This document shows positions 46,797 through 54,851 of a stretch of 64,000 nucleotides of DNA, in pieces. Made by a program: the position numbers and the translations under genes. The DNA is from Fulvivirga maritima. GTDB taxonomy: Bacteria > Bacteroidota > Bacteroidia > Cytophagales > Cyclobacteriaceae. The DNA lies in the NCBI RefSeq assembly GCF_021389955.1, contig NZ_CP089980.1, positions 4,521,001 through 4,585,000 of the forward strand, in the 5' to 3' direction. The notes under the pieces were generated by a model, which was not told the origin of the DNA, made no database searches, and saw only the letters and a program-made list of their open reading frames with translations. The first letter of the stretch is position 1; each line of letters starts with the position of its first letter.

Positions 46797-48659
46797 CTAA
46801 TCTACTTTAAGATCAGTTAATATAGGTTCTTTTATTCCTGAAAGAGCTTTTTGTTCTGTGTCGTTAAGTTGTTCAAAAACAATTACTTTATTTTCTCCTT
46901 CATTTAACCAGCATCCTGGTACATATAATGTTTGCTGAGGGCCTACTTTCCAGTATCTGCCTAGGTTATGGCCATTAACAAATACTATACCTTTACCCCA
47001 ATTTGTCATATCAAGGAAAGTGTCACCTGCTGTTTTTATGTTAAAAGTAGCTTCATAGATTACAGGTAAACCAGTTTTGGCTTCCTTCAGATTATCTAGT
47101 GAAGGTACTTCATCAAATGGAGCCTTATACATTTCCCAGTTACCAGTAATTTCATAATCATTAATAGTTACAGGGCTTATTATACCTTTTTTATTATGTA
47201 CAATTTCGGCTCCGTAATTAATTCTCCCCATGTTTTCAACCAGGATTTCAAGAGTACCGTTGAAAGGCATGGATATGTTCATTTCATAGTTATTAAATAC
47301 TCTATTTAATACGCCTTGCTTCTTGCCGTTAACGTATACCGTAGCAAAATCTCTAAGTCCTTCTATTTTCAACTTTCCGTTAATAGGCTGAGTAAATCTC
47401 TTTCTATATAAAACATAACCAGATTCTTGCATCAACTCTTCGTATGTGAGCGGAGTTTCTGATTTAACCGGCTTTTGTTTTTTGATATAACTGAGGGCAT
47501 CAGCTGATTTTGAAATTTCTATAGATGGAATAGATATAACGGGTATCTGCTCAGGAATTTCAGGAACATCATATGAAACATACTCCTTCATCACTTCTCT
47601 GATGGCTTTGTATTTTGGTGTGGCCCATCCTGCTTCGCTAATAGGGGCATCATAGTCATAGCTGGTAAGATCAGGCTGAATATCATGCTCATCATTATAG
47701 TTAGCCCCGCTGGTGAAAGCGAAATTTGTGCCGCCATGAACCATATAGAAGTTAAAGTCAACGCCATTCTCTAAATAGGTTTTGGTCTGATTGGTGAGAC
47801 TTTCTGACCCTATAGTAATGAAGTCTTCGGCCCAGTGATCTAACCACCCTGAATAAAATTCAGCTACCATATAAGGACCTTCATTATTATGATATTTATT
47901 TACCGCCTTTTTAAGGTTGTTAACATTGCCTTCTCCATTGGCAGTAGGTAATACTCCTTCAATCGCTCCTCCTTCGAATAACCAGCTGCCGTCAGAAGTA
48001 AAAAATGGCCCTTCAAAGCCTACTTCCTGAAGCATTTCATAGATCTTGGTTCTGTAAGCCAGGTGATCCTCGGCACTGATATCTTCTCTCTGAGATACAT
48101 AAGAACCGAATTCATTTTCTACCTGGGTCATAATAATATTACCCCCTCTGCTCACTTGTAAATCAGCTACCTGCTCAGCCAGCTTGCCTAAGTATACCTT
48201 ACAAGAGTCTAAGAATGCCTGATTGTTCGCTCTAATTTCAAGGTCAGGATTGTTTTGTAGCCAAAACGGATATCCTCCAAATTCCCATTCAGCACATACA
48301 TATGGTCCTGGTCTCAAAATCACATAAAGCCCTTCTTCCTGAGCGGTTTTTATGTATTCTGCTAAGTTCTTATTACCAGTACTAAAATCCCATTTTCCAG
48401 GTTCTACTTCATGGTAGTTCCAAAAAACATAGGTTGCCACGGTATTAAGACCCATGGCTTTAATCATTCTTAATCTGTGTCTCCAATATTCTTTAGGAAT
48501 ACGGCTATAGTGCATTTCGCCACTATAGATATGGATAGGCTTTTTATTAACCTGAAAGCTTCCATCTTTAATTCTGAAAGCTTTTTTTCCTTGTGCATTG
48601 GTCTGGGTTATGGCCAGACCAATGAGCATTAAGAAAATAAGCGTTTTTAATTTCTTCAT
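46797..48659 (-). CDS. GH35 beta-galactosidase
   Basis: A 620-residue exported enzyme with a signal peptide (LIFLMLIGLAITQTNA). The barrel shows the GH35 pattern: GEMHYSRIPKEYW, TYVFWNYHE, LRPGPYVCAEWEFGG, VENEFGSY with the acid/base Glu183, and MVAEFYSGW with the nucleophile Glu267. C-terminal beta-sandwich domains follow (VYVNGKKQGVL, VFVNGHNLGRYW). It would remove terminal beta-galactose from antennae of complex N-glycans. It is the third gene of the GH29-GH29-GH35 operon, 56 bases after the second fucosidase. A terminator follows. Confidence 0.94.
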   Translation of the reverse strand: MKKLKTLIFLMLIGLAITQTNAQGKKAFRIKDGSFQVNKKPIHIYSGEMHYSRIPKEYWRHRLRMIKAMGLNTVATYVFWNYHEVEPGKWDFSTGNKNLAEYIKTAQEEGLYVILRPGPYVCAEWEFGGYPFWLQNNPDLEIRANNQAFLDSCKVYLGKLAEQVADLQVSRGGNIIMTQVENEFGSYVSQREDISAEDHLAYRTKIYEMLQEVGFEGPFFTSDGSWLFEGGAIEGVLPTANGEGNVNNLKKAVNKYHNNEGPYMVAEFYSGWLDHWAEDFITIGSESLTNQTKTYLENGVDFNFYMVHGGTNFAFTSGANYNDEHDIQPDLTSYDYDAPISEAGWATPKYKAIREVMKEYVSYDVPEIPEQIPVISIPSIEISKSADALSYIKKQKPVKSETPLTYEELMQESGYVLYRKRFTQPINGKLKIEGLRDFATVYVNGKKQGVLNRVFNNYEMNISMPFNGTLEILVENMGRINYGAEIVHNKKGIISPVTINDYEITGNWEMYKAPFDEVPSLDNLKEAKTGLPVIYEATFNIKTAGDTFLDMTNWGKGIVFVNGHNLGRYWKVGPQQTLYVPGCWLNEGENKVIVFEQLNDTEQKALSGIKEPILTDLKVD

Positions 48660-48715
48660 ATATAACTAGTTTGAGATAGAGTAAATTGATAACCAATTAC
48701 ATCCATCACTTTGAC

Positions 48716-50173
48716 TTAGTAAATTTCAACATTATTTATAACGGGACAGGCTTTACTATCTGTTATATTAATTTTGATTTTCTCTGTATCCACAGGCTCT
48801 TCAAGTCTTAAAATCCTTTTGTAACCGATGGTAGTAGCTTCAGCAACTTTCTCCCACTTGCCATTTAACCAAGCTTCTACATTGAATTCTTTTACACGTT
48901 GTCCTAATGGAATGTACTCTTGAATAGTAATGTATTTTACTTGTTGTGACTCTCCTAGATCAATTTCTAAAGAACCTGTCTTAACGGCATCATCGGTAGC
49001 CCAATAGGTGTCATAATTGTCATCTAGGGTTTGGTTGGCAGAGTAAGTATCATCTTCTCCTCGAACTGTAGATGCTGAGATAGAAGCGCCTTCTGTAAGG
49101 TCTTTAGCAAATTCTTTCTTAAGAAGTGCATCCCATCCTTTTAGTGAAGCAATGTCATTTTCATGAAATTGACCTCTTTTATCTGGAGGAACATTCAGTA
49201 ATAGGGTAGAACCACGACCCACTGAAGTAAGGTAGATATCTAATAATTGCTCTGGCGTTTTTACAAGAGAATCTTCTTTGGCGTGATAAAACCAACCTGG
49301 TCTGATAGAAGTGTTGGCTTCTAAAGGCACCCAGTTTTTACCGTCTTCAGATCCTTTATTCAAAAGGTCTTGTATTCCAGCCATACCGGCATAAATGGAA
49401 TCTGAAGATATAGTGTTCCAGTTAGTAAATCCAGCTCTTGCCAGCTCATTTCCTCCCCATCTTAAATCTGGGCCACCATCACTAAAGAACAGTACCTGAG
49501 GTTGTATTTCACGAACCATTTCCAGCGTTTTAGGCCAGTGATAGTATGTTTTACGGTCTATTTTTCTTTCTTCATTAGCTCCACCATAGTATCCGTCACC
49601 ACCGTTTGCACCATCAAACCACATTTCGAATACATCTCCGTATGAAGTGAATAGTTCTTTTAATTGATTTCTGTAGTAAGTGACATAAGTAGAATCTCCA
49701 TAATCTGCCCGGTTACGATCCCACGGAGAAACATAAACCCCAAACTTAAGTCCGTACTTTTTACAAGCGTCAGATACTTCTCTTACTATATCTCCTTCAC
49801 CGTTTTTATAGGGGCTGTTAGCAATGTCATGCTCTGTGTATTCTGAAGGCCATAAGCAGAAACCATCATGATGTTTACAAGTAAGAATTACGCCTTTGAA
49901 TCCTGTTTCTTTAAGCACTTTCACCCATTGATCAGCATCTAGGTCTGTAGGGTTGAATAGCTCAGGAGACTCATCTCCATAACCCCATTCTTTATCAGTA
50001 AAGGTGTTTATGGTAAAATGAATAAAAGCATTTTTTTCCATTTTGTGCCATGCCATCTGTTCAGCATCAGGCACTGGACCTACAGCTGCGGGCGGCGGAG
50101 CATCTTTTTTGCTTTTGCAGGCTACTATGGATAATGCTAATAGAGCTGCAACTAAAATCTTATTTCTTCTCAT
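48716..50173 (-). CDS. GH29 alpha-L-fucosidase lipoprotein with C-terminal discoidin-like domain
   Basis: A 485-residue enzyme from ATG 50173. The extended frame to 50203 would need a TTG start and overlaps the preceding gene. The lipobox is LSIVACKS (Cys19). The catalytic barrel contains FIHFTINTFTD, LTCKHHDGFCLWPS and EMWFDGANGG, with Asp187 as the expected nucleophile. This WPSEYT/MWFDGANG pattern is closer to the alpha-1,3/1,4-specific subgroup (GH29-B) than to the relaxed subgroup. The last 110 residues (DTYWATDD, LEIDLGESQQVKYITIQEY) look like an F5/8 type C (CBM32-like) module. It starts 7 bases after the first fucosidase. It would remove fucose from antennae. Confidence 0.9.
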   Translation of the reverse strand: MRRNKILVAALLALSIVACKSKKDAPPPAAVGPVPDAEQMAWHKMEKNAFIHFTINTFTDKEWGYGDESPELFNPTDLDADQWVKVLKETGFKGVILTCKHHDGFCLWPSEYTEHDIANSPYKNGEGDIVREVSDACKKYGLKFGVYVSPWDRNRADYGDSTYVTYYRNQLKELFTSYGDVFEMWFDGANGGDGYYGGANEERKIDRKTYYHWPKTLEMVREIQPQVLFFSDGGPDLRWGGNELARAGFTNWNTISSDSIYAGMAGIQDLLNKGSEDGKNWVPLEANTSIRPGWFYHAKEDSLVKTPEQLLDIYLTSVGRGSTLLLNVPPDKRGQFHENDIASLKGWDALLKKEFAKDLTEGASISASTVRGEDDTYSANQTLDDNYDTYWATDDAVKTGSLEIDLGESQQVKYITIQEYIPLGQRVKEFNVEAWLNGKWEKVAEATTIGYKRILRLEEPVDTEKIKINITDSKACPVINNVEIY

Positions 50174-50180
50174 GCGATAA

Positions 50181-51590
50181 TTAGTTTTCTGTATTAAATT
50201 CAAAGGCTAAAGCAGGGTAGGTGTCATTCTGACTGATGAATTTTTCAGGAACAGTAATTTCTACTTTTCCCTGGTTAAGTTTCCAACTCACCTTTTTGCC
50301 ATTGCTAAGCATTTTTATTTTGCTGCCTTTTTTTGGAGTATTTCCTTCCCAGGTTACTGTGGTAGGAACCTTTTCTCCTTCAGGTATATTTACTATGGCG
50401 TATTTTTTACCTTCTTTATCTTCAGTGAAAAACACATTCTCGTAATTATAGGTAGGTGTTATTCTTGTGTTATAAATTGCCTTTCCGTTTTGATCTAACC
50501 AGTCACCAATTTTTGCCATTCGCTTCATGTCTTCTTCTCTCAACGTTCCATCTGGCTTAGGCCCAATTCCTAGTAATAGGCTACCACCTTTGGCTACAAT
50601 TTCTACTAATGAATGAATGATTTTTGTAGATGATTTTAACTGATCATTAGGTACATAACCCCAATTGTTAGCCAGAGGAATGCAGCTTTCCCATGGGTTA
50701 CTGATCTGATGGTCAGGAATGCTTCTTTCTGGTGTCTGATAGTTTTCATATGGACCATGAACTGTTCTGTCAACCACTAGCATTCCAGGCTGATTTTCTC
50801 TTGCCATAGCTGCTATCTTGGGTAAATCTATACTTTGCTCTCCATTTCTTACCATTCTACCAGGTCTTACCCAGCCACCATCTAACCACAATATATCTAT
50901 GCTGCCATAGTCAGAAGTAAGTTCTTCTACTTGATTATAAGCAAACTGCTTGTATTTATTCCAACGCTCAGGATGAGCAGCAAGGTTATAGTTCACATTA
51001 CGATCCCAAGAACCATATTTATCCCACCAGAAGTACTGTGAGTGCCAATCAGGCTTGGAGAAATATGCTCCAATCATCATGCCTTCGTTACGAAAAGCTT
51101 CAAACACATATTTAGCTACGTTAGCTTTGGGGTGGTCTGCAAAAGGACCATTAGTGATTTTGAAATCGGTTTGCTGAGTATCAAACATATTGAAGCCATC
51201 ATGGTGCTTGGTGGTGAATACTACGTATTTCATACCAGCATCTTTAGCGGCTTCTGCCCATTTTTCAGGAGCAAAGTTTACAGGGTTAAACTCTTTGCTA
51301 AGTCCCCAATACCATTCTTTAAACTCACAGTAGCTCATAGAATCTTTACGATTGATCCAGTCTTCTGAGGTGAGCTCCCATGACTCTACCATGCCACCTT
51401 GTGCATATAAACCCCAGTGAATGATCATGCCGAACTTCTGATCTTGCCATTTATCCAGCTTGGCAAGTACCTTAGGATCTTCAGGCCAGTCGTATTCTGT
51501 AGACATACCATGTAAATTATTTTCCTGTGCGTTTACCCATACGGGAGCGCTCAGAAGAAAGAGAAGCATTAACGCTATATTCTTGCTCAT
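50181..51590 (-). CDS. GH29 alpha-L-fucosidase
   Basis: A 469-residue exported enzyme with a signal peptide (IALMLLFLLSAPVWVNA). The barrel contains FGMIIHWGLYAQGG, FTTKHHDGFNMF and DILWLDGGWV, with Asp237 the expected nucleophile. The C-terminal part is the small beta-sandwich seen in the family. Its sequence differs clearly from the second fucosidase, so the pair may divide the work, for example core alpha-1,6 versus antennary fucose. That split is inference. It is the first gene of the minus-strand operon, 76 bases from an operator. Confidence 0.92.
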   Translation of the reverse strand: MSKNIALMLLFLLSAPVWVNAQENNLHGMSTEYDWPEDPKVLAKLDKWQDQKFGMIIHWGLYAQGGMVESWELTSEDWINRKDSMSYCEFKEWYWGLSKEFNPVNFAPEKWAEAAKDAGMKYVVFTTKHHDGFNMFDTQQTDFKITNGPFADHPKANVAKYVFEAFRNEGMMIGAYFSKPDWHSQYFWWDKYGSWDRNVNYNLAAHPERWNKYKQFAYNQVEELTSDYGSIDILWLDGGWVRPGRMVRNGEQSIDLPKIAAMARENQPGMLVVDRTVHGPYENYQTPERSIPDHQISNPWESCIPLANNWGYVPNDQLKSSTKIIHSLVEIVAKGGSLLLGIGPKPDGTLREEDMKRMAKIGDWLDQNGKAIYNTRITPTYNYENVFFTEDKEGKKYAIVNIPEGEKVPTTVTWEGNTPKKGSKIKMLSNGKKVSWKLNQGKVEITVPEKFISQNDTYPALAFEFNTEN

Positions 51591-51666
51591 AAATATTACC
51601 TTTAGTTTGAATGTATGATTGGACTCTTACTTACAATCTTAAATAAAAATCTTTAATTTTGGAAAA

Positions 51667-51680
51667 TGTGTGCGCAAACA
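51667..51680. promoter_or_regulatory. LacI-type operator between the GH29 operon and GH20
   Basis: TGTGTGCGCAAACA matches at 13 of 14 bases. TAAATTG at 51685-51691, 4 bases away, resembles the -7 element towards GH20, with the same spacing as at the ROK kinase. It lies 76 bases from the GH29 start and 97 from the GH20 start, so it can control both. Confidence 0.7.
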
Positions 51681-51777
51681 TTTGTAAATTGCTCACAAGA
51701 TATTAACATGTTTTCAGGAAATGACAGTTTTTAGGTTATTATCCTGATGTTTTAATCAACCCTTTAAAAAGAAAGAA

Positions 51778-53673
51778 ATGAGAAATCACTTTTTACAACT
51801 TTTAATTTGGGCGGTGATATTCACAAGTGTCAGTTGTTCAACTTCCGTGCCGAAGGAAGAAGAATATAACTCCCCAATCAGTATTATTCCTGAGCCTGTT
51901 AGTTTAGAACAGGGAAAGGGAGCTCTTATTATTAATGAAAATACAAAGCTTTTATTTGCTAAAGATGATGAAGAGGCACAGAAAATAGCAGAATCTTTTG
52001 CTGATCAATTTAGTGCAGCATCAGGTATTAGCTTGGCTGTTGAAGAGAGTGCGGAAGGAAAAGTTGAAGGTGGTATCCTATTTAGCGTAAATGAAAACCT
52101 TGACGTACCTGAAGAAGGGTATGAGCTTAAAGTAGATGATGCAGGTGTTTCAATTGTAGGAAAAGACCATGCAGGGCTTTTTTATGGTATGCAGACATTA
52201 AAGCAATTACTGCCCCCTGCCATAGAAAGCACAGAAAAAGTAGAAGGCGAAAAGTGGTTAGTGCCATTGGTTTCTATTCAGGACTATCCGAGGTATAAAT
52301 GGAGAGGTTTACATTTAGATGTATCCAGACATTTCAGTACGGTAGACTTTGTGAAAAAGTATATTGATAACATGGCTATGCACAAGCTCAATACTTTTCA
52401 CTGGCATTTAACTGATGATCAGGGCTGGAGAATAGAGATCAAAAAATATCCTAAACTAACAGAAATAGGAGCTTATAGAGATGAGACTTTAGTAGGTCAT
52501 GCTGGTTCTACAGAGTTTGACGGGAAAAGATATGGAGGTTTTTATACTCAGGAAGAAATTAAAGAAGTAGTGGCATATGCTCAGGAGAGACATATCACTG
52601 TGGTGCCAGAGATAGAACTACCCGGACATGCTACAGCCGCCGTGGCTTCTTATCCTGAATTAGGAGTTACAGGCAATAGGCCTAAAGTAGTTACCGAGTG
52701 GGGAGTATTCCTGGATATTTATGGTGTTCAGGATGAAACATTTGAGTTCTTACAAGATGTGCTTACCGAGGTAATGGAGCTTTTCCCAAGCAAATACATA
52801 CACATAGGCGGAGATGAAGCATGGAAAGATCAGTGGAAAGCATCAGCAGAGGTACAAGAAAAAATTAAAGAGTTAGGTCTGAAAGATGAGCATGAATTAC
52901 AAAGTTGGTTTATTACCAGAATAGAGCAGTTTGTGAATTCAAAAGGTCGTCAGATCATTGGCTGGGACGAAATATTAGAAGGAGGTTTAGCGCCTAATGC
53001 CGCTGTTATGTCATGGAGAGGTGAAGAAGGTGGTATTGCTGCTGCTAAGGAAAAGCATAATGTAGTGATGACTCCCGGAGGTTATGTGTATTTTGACCAC
53101 TATCAGGGAGATCCTCAATTTGAACCATTACAAATTTCTGGATATACAACACTTGAAAGAGTGTACTCTTATGATCCTACCCCAGAGGTGCTTTCACCAG
53201 AAGAGCAAAAATATATTTTAGGAGCTCAGGCTAATGTATGGTCAGAGTATCTGCCTACATCAGAAATGGTAGAGTATGTGGTGTTCCCAAGATTAGCAGC
53301 TTTGTCTGAAGTGCTTTGGACTCCGTTAGAGAATAAAGATTGGGAAGCTTTCAAAGAAAAAATTCCTAATCAGTTGAAAAGGTATGATTACAGAGGAATT
53401 AATTATTCTAAAAGTATCTACTATGTTACTTATGACGTAGAGGATAAGGCCGGTACAGAGAAGCTAGTGGTTTCATTGAAAAACCAATTTGGACTCTCTA
53501 AAATGTACTATACTACAGATGGCTCAGAGCCTACCAAAGAGTCTTCTTTATATGAAGGTCCTCTATATCTTGATGAAGGAACTACTTTGAAGGCAGTAGC
53601 CATTCAAGATGGAGAGCCAATGTCTAAAGTGACTGAAATTACGGTAGAAAAGCCCAAAGAAGAGGAGAAGTAA
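51778..53673 (+). CDS. GH20 beta-N-acetylhexosaminidase lipoprotein
   Basis: A 631-residue lipoprotein with lipobox TSVSCSTS. An N-terminal GH20b domain (ISIIPEPVSLEQGKGALII) precedes the TIM barrel (YPRYKWRGLHLDVSRHF, NTFHWHLTDDQGWRIEI). The catalytic pair is Asp346-Glu347 in HIGGDEAW. ANVWSEYLPT marks the end of the barrel, and a C-terminal chitobiase-like domain (YYTTDGSEPT, SLYEGPLYLDEGTTLKAVA) follows. It removes terminal beta-GlcNAc or GalNAc, and so would act after galactose removal on antennae. A hairpin lies between it and the asparaginase gene. Confidence 0.95.
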   Translation: MRNHFLQLLIWAVIFTSVSCSTSVPKEEEYNSPISIIPEPVSLEQGKGALIINENTKLLFAKDDEEAQKIAESFADQFSAASGISLAVEESAEGKVEGGILFSVNENLDVPEEGYELKVDDAGVSIVGKDHAGLFYGMQTLKQLLPPAIESTEKVEGEKWLVPLVSIQDYPRYKWRGLHLDVSRHFSTVDFVKKYIDNMAMHKLNTFHWHLTDDQGWRIEIKKYPKLTEIGAYRDETLVGHAGSTEFDGKRYGGFYTQEEIKEVVAYAQERHITVVPEIELPGHATAAVASYPELGVTGNRPKVVTEWGVFLDIYGVQDETFEFLQDVLTEVMELFPSKYIHIGGDEAWKDQWKASAEVQEKIKELGLKDEHELQSWFITRIEQFVNSKGRQIIGWDEILEGGLAPNAAVMSWRGEEGGIAAAKEKHNVVMTPGGYVYFDHYQGDPQFEPLQISGYTTLERVYSYDPTPEVLSPEEQKYILGAQANVWSEYLPTSEMVEYVVFPRLAALSEVLWTPLENKDWEAFKEKIPNQLKRYDYRGINYSKSIYYVTYDVEDKAGTEKLVVSLKNQFGLSKMYYTTDGSEPTKESSLYEGPLYLDEGTTLKAVAIQDGEPMSKVTEITVEKPKEEEK

Positions 53674-53694
53674 TAAATTAAAAATTGTGAATTA

Positions 53695-53760
53695 GAAACA
53701 AGGTAGGTGTAATGGAAGCCATTACTTTTGATGCCACCTTGTTTCTTTTATTTTTATTTC
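53695..53760 (+). terminator. Terminator-like hairpin between GH20 and the asparaginase
   Basis: The outer stem GAAACAAGGT/ACCTTGTTTC (10 bp) encloses an inner GTAATGG/CCATTAC stem, and a T-rich tract follows. It would end or attenuate the GH20 transcript before the next gene. Confidence 0.75.
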
Positions 53761-53799
53761 TGAATTATATTAAACTCCAAAATTAACCTAAGACAACAC

Positions 53800-54834
53800 A
53801 TGAAAAATAATAGAAGAGACTTTCTTAAGAAGTCTTCACTGGGAATAGGATTAGCCGGAGCAGGCTTTATGCCACTAGCCTGTAATTCTGAGAAAAAAGA
53901 TAGCGCAGAAGGTGCTGCAGCCGCAGCCACCACTGAAAATGCAACCAGTGATTCTAAAGTAAAAAAGCCTGTAGTAATATCTACCTGGAACCATGGTATG
54001 CCTGCAAATGCTGCTGCCTGGAAGCTGTTGAAAGAAGGAGGCAATGCTCTTGATGCCGTAGAAGCGGGGGTAAGAGTACCTGAGAGTGACCCTGAAGTAC
54101 GTACGGTAGGCTTAGGAGGATATCCTGATAGAGAAGGAAAAGTGACCCTTGATGCTTGTATCATGGATCAGCATAGTAATTGCGGATCTGTCGCTTTCTT
54201 GCAGGATATTGTCAATCCCATATCTGTTGCCAGAAAAGTGATGGAGGAGACTCCGCACGTAATGCTGGTAGGCGAAGGGGCACTTCAGTTTGCAGTGGAG
54301 CAAGGTTTCGAAAGAACTAATCTGCTTACGGAAGCTTCAAAAAAGGACTATGAAAATTGGTTGAAAGAGTCTAAATATCAACCAGCAATCAATATTGAAA
54401 ACCATGATACCATCGGTATGCTGGCCTTAGACGAGCAAGGTAATCTATCCGGAGCTTGTACTACCAGCGGCGCATCTTACAAAATGCATGGTAGGGTAGG
54501 AGACTCTCCTATAATAGGTGCAGGCCTTTTTGTAGATAATGAAGTAGGAGGTGCTTGTGCTACCGGACTCGGTGAGGCAGTAATTAGAGTTTCAGGAAGT
54601 GCTATGGTGGTAGAAATGATGAGGCAGGGCGCTAGTCCTCAGGAAGCTTGTAAAACCATTGTAGAGCGTATTTATAAGAAGTTGAAGGATGTTGAAAACT
54701 TACAAGTAGGATTTTTGGCCTTAGATAAAAATGGAAATTATGGAGGTTATGCCATTCATAAAGGCTTCAACTATGCCATATATTCTAATACAGTAAATAA
54801 CGAATTGATCGACGCCACAAGTATGTTTAGTTGA
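53800..54834 (+). CDS. N4-(beta-N-acetylglucosaminyl)-L-asparaginase (glycosylasparaginase)
   Basis: A 344-residue Ntn-hydrolase precursor. The N-terminus NRRDFLKKSSLG is a twin-arginine motif, followed by a hydrophobic stretch and a possible lipobox (MPLACNS), so it is probably exported folded and lipid-anchored. WNHGMPANAAAWKLLKEGGNALDAVEAG is the alpha-subunit start of the family. HDTIGML (His202-Asp203-Thr204) is the autocleavage site, with Thr204 becoming the nucleophile. GACTTSGASYKMHGRVGDSP is the beta-subunit substrate region. It hydrolyses the GlcNAc-Asn bond, the last step in freeing an N-glycan from its protein. No LacI operator lies directly upstream, so it may depend on read-through from GH20. 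Confidence 0.93.
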   Translation: MKNNRRDFLKKSSLGIGLAGAGFMPLACNSEKKDSAEGAAAAATTENATSDSKVKKPVVISTWNHGMPANAAAWKLLKEGGNALDAVEAGVRVPESDPEVRTVGLGGYPDREGKVTLDACIMDQHSNCGSVAFLQDIVNPISVARKVMEETPHVMLVGEGALQFAVEQGFERTNLLTEASKKDYENWLKESKYQPAINIENHDTIGMLALDEQGNLSGACTTSGASYKMHGRVGDSPIIGAGLFVDNEVGGACATGLGEAVIRVSGSAMVVEMMRQGASPQEACKTIVERIYKKLKDVENLQVGFLALDKNGNYGGYAIHKGFNYAIYSNTVNNELIDATSMFS

Positions 54835-54851
54835 TCTAATTTGATATTCAA

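Noticed and set aside
53754-54164. 136-codon open frame on the minus strand opposite the asparaginase
   Set aside because: It overlaps the Tat signal and alpha subunit of a well-supported gene and has no recognisable features.
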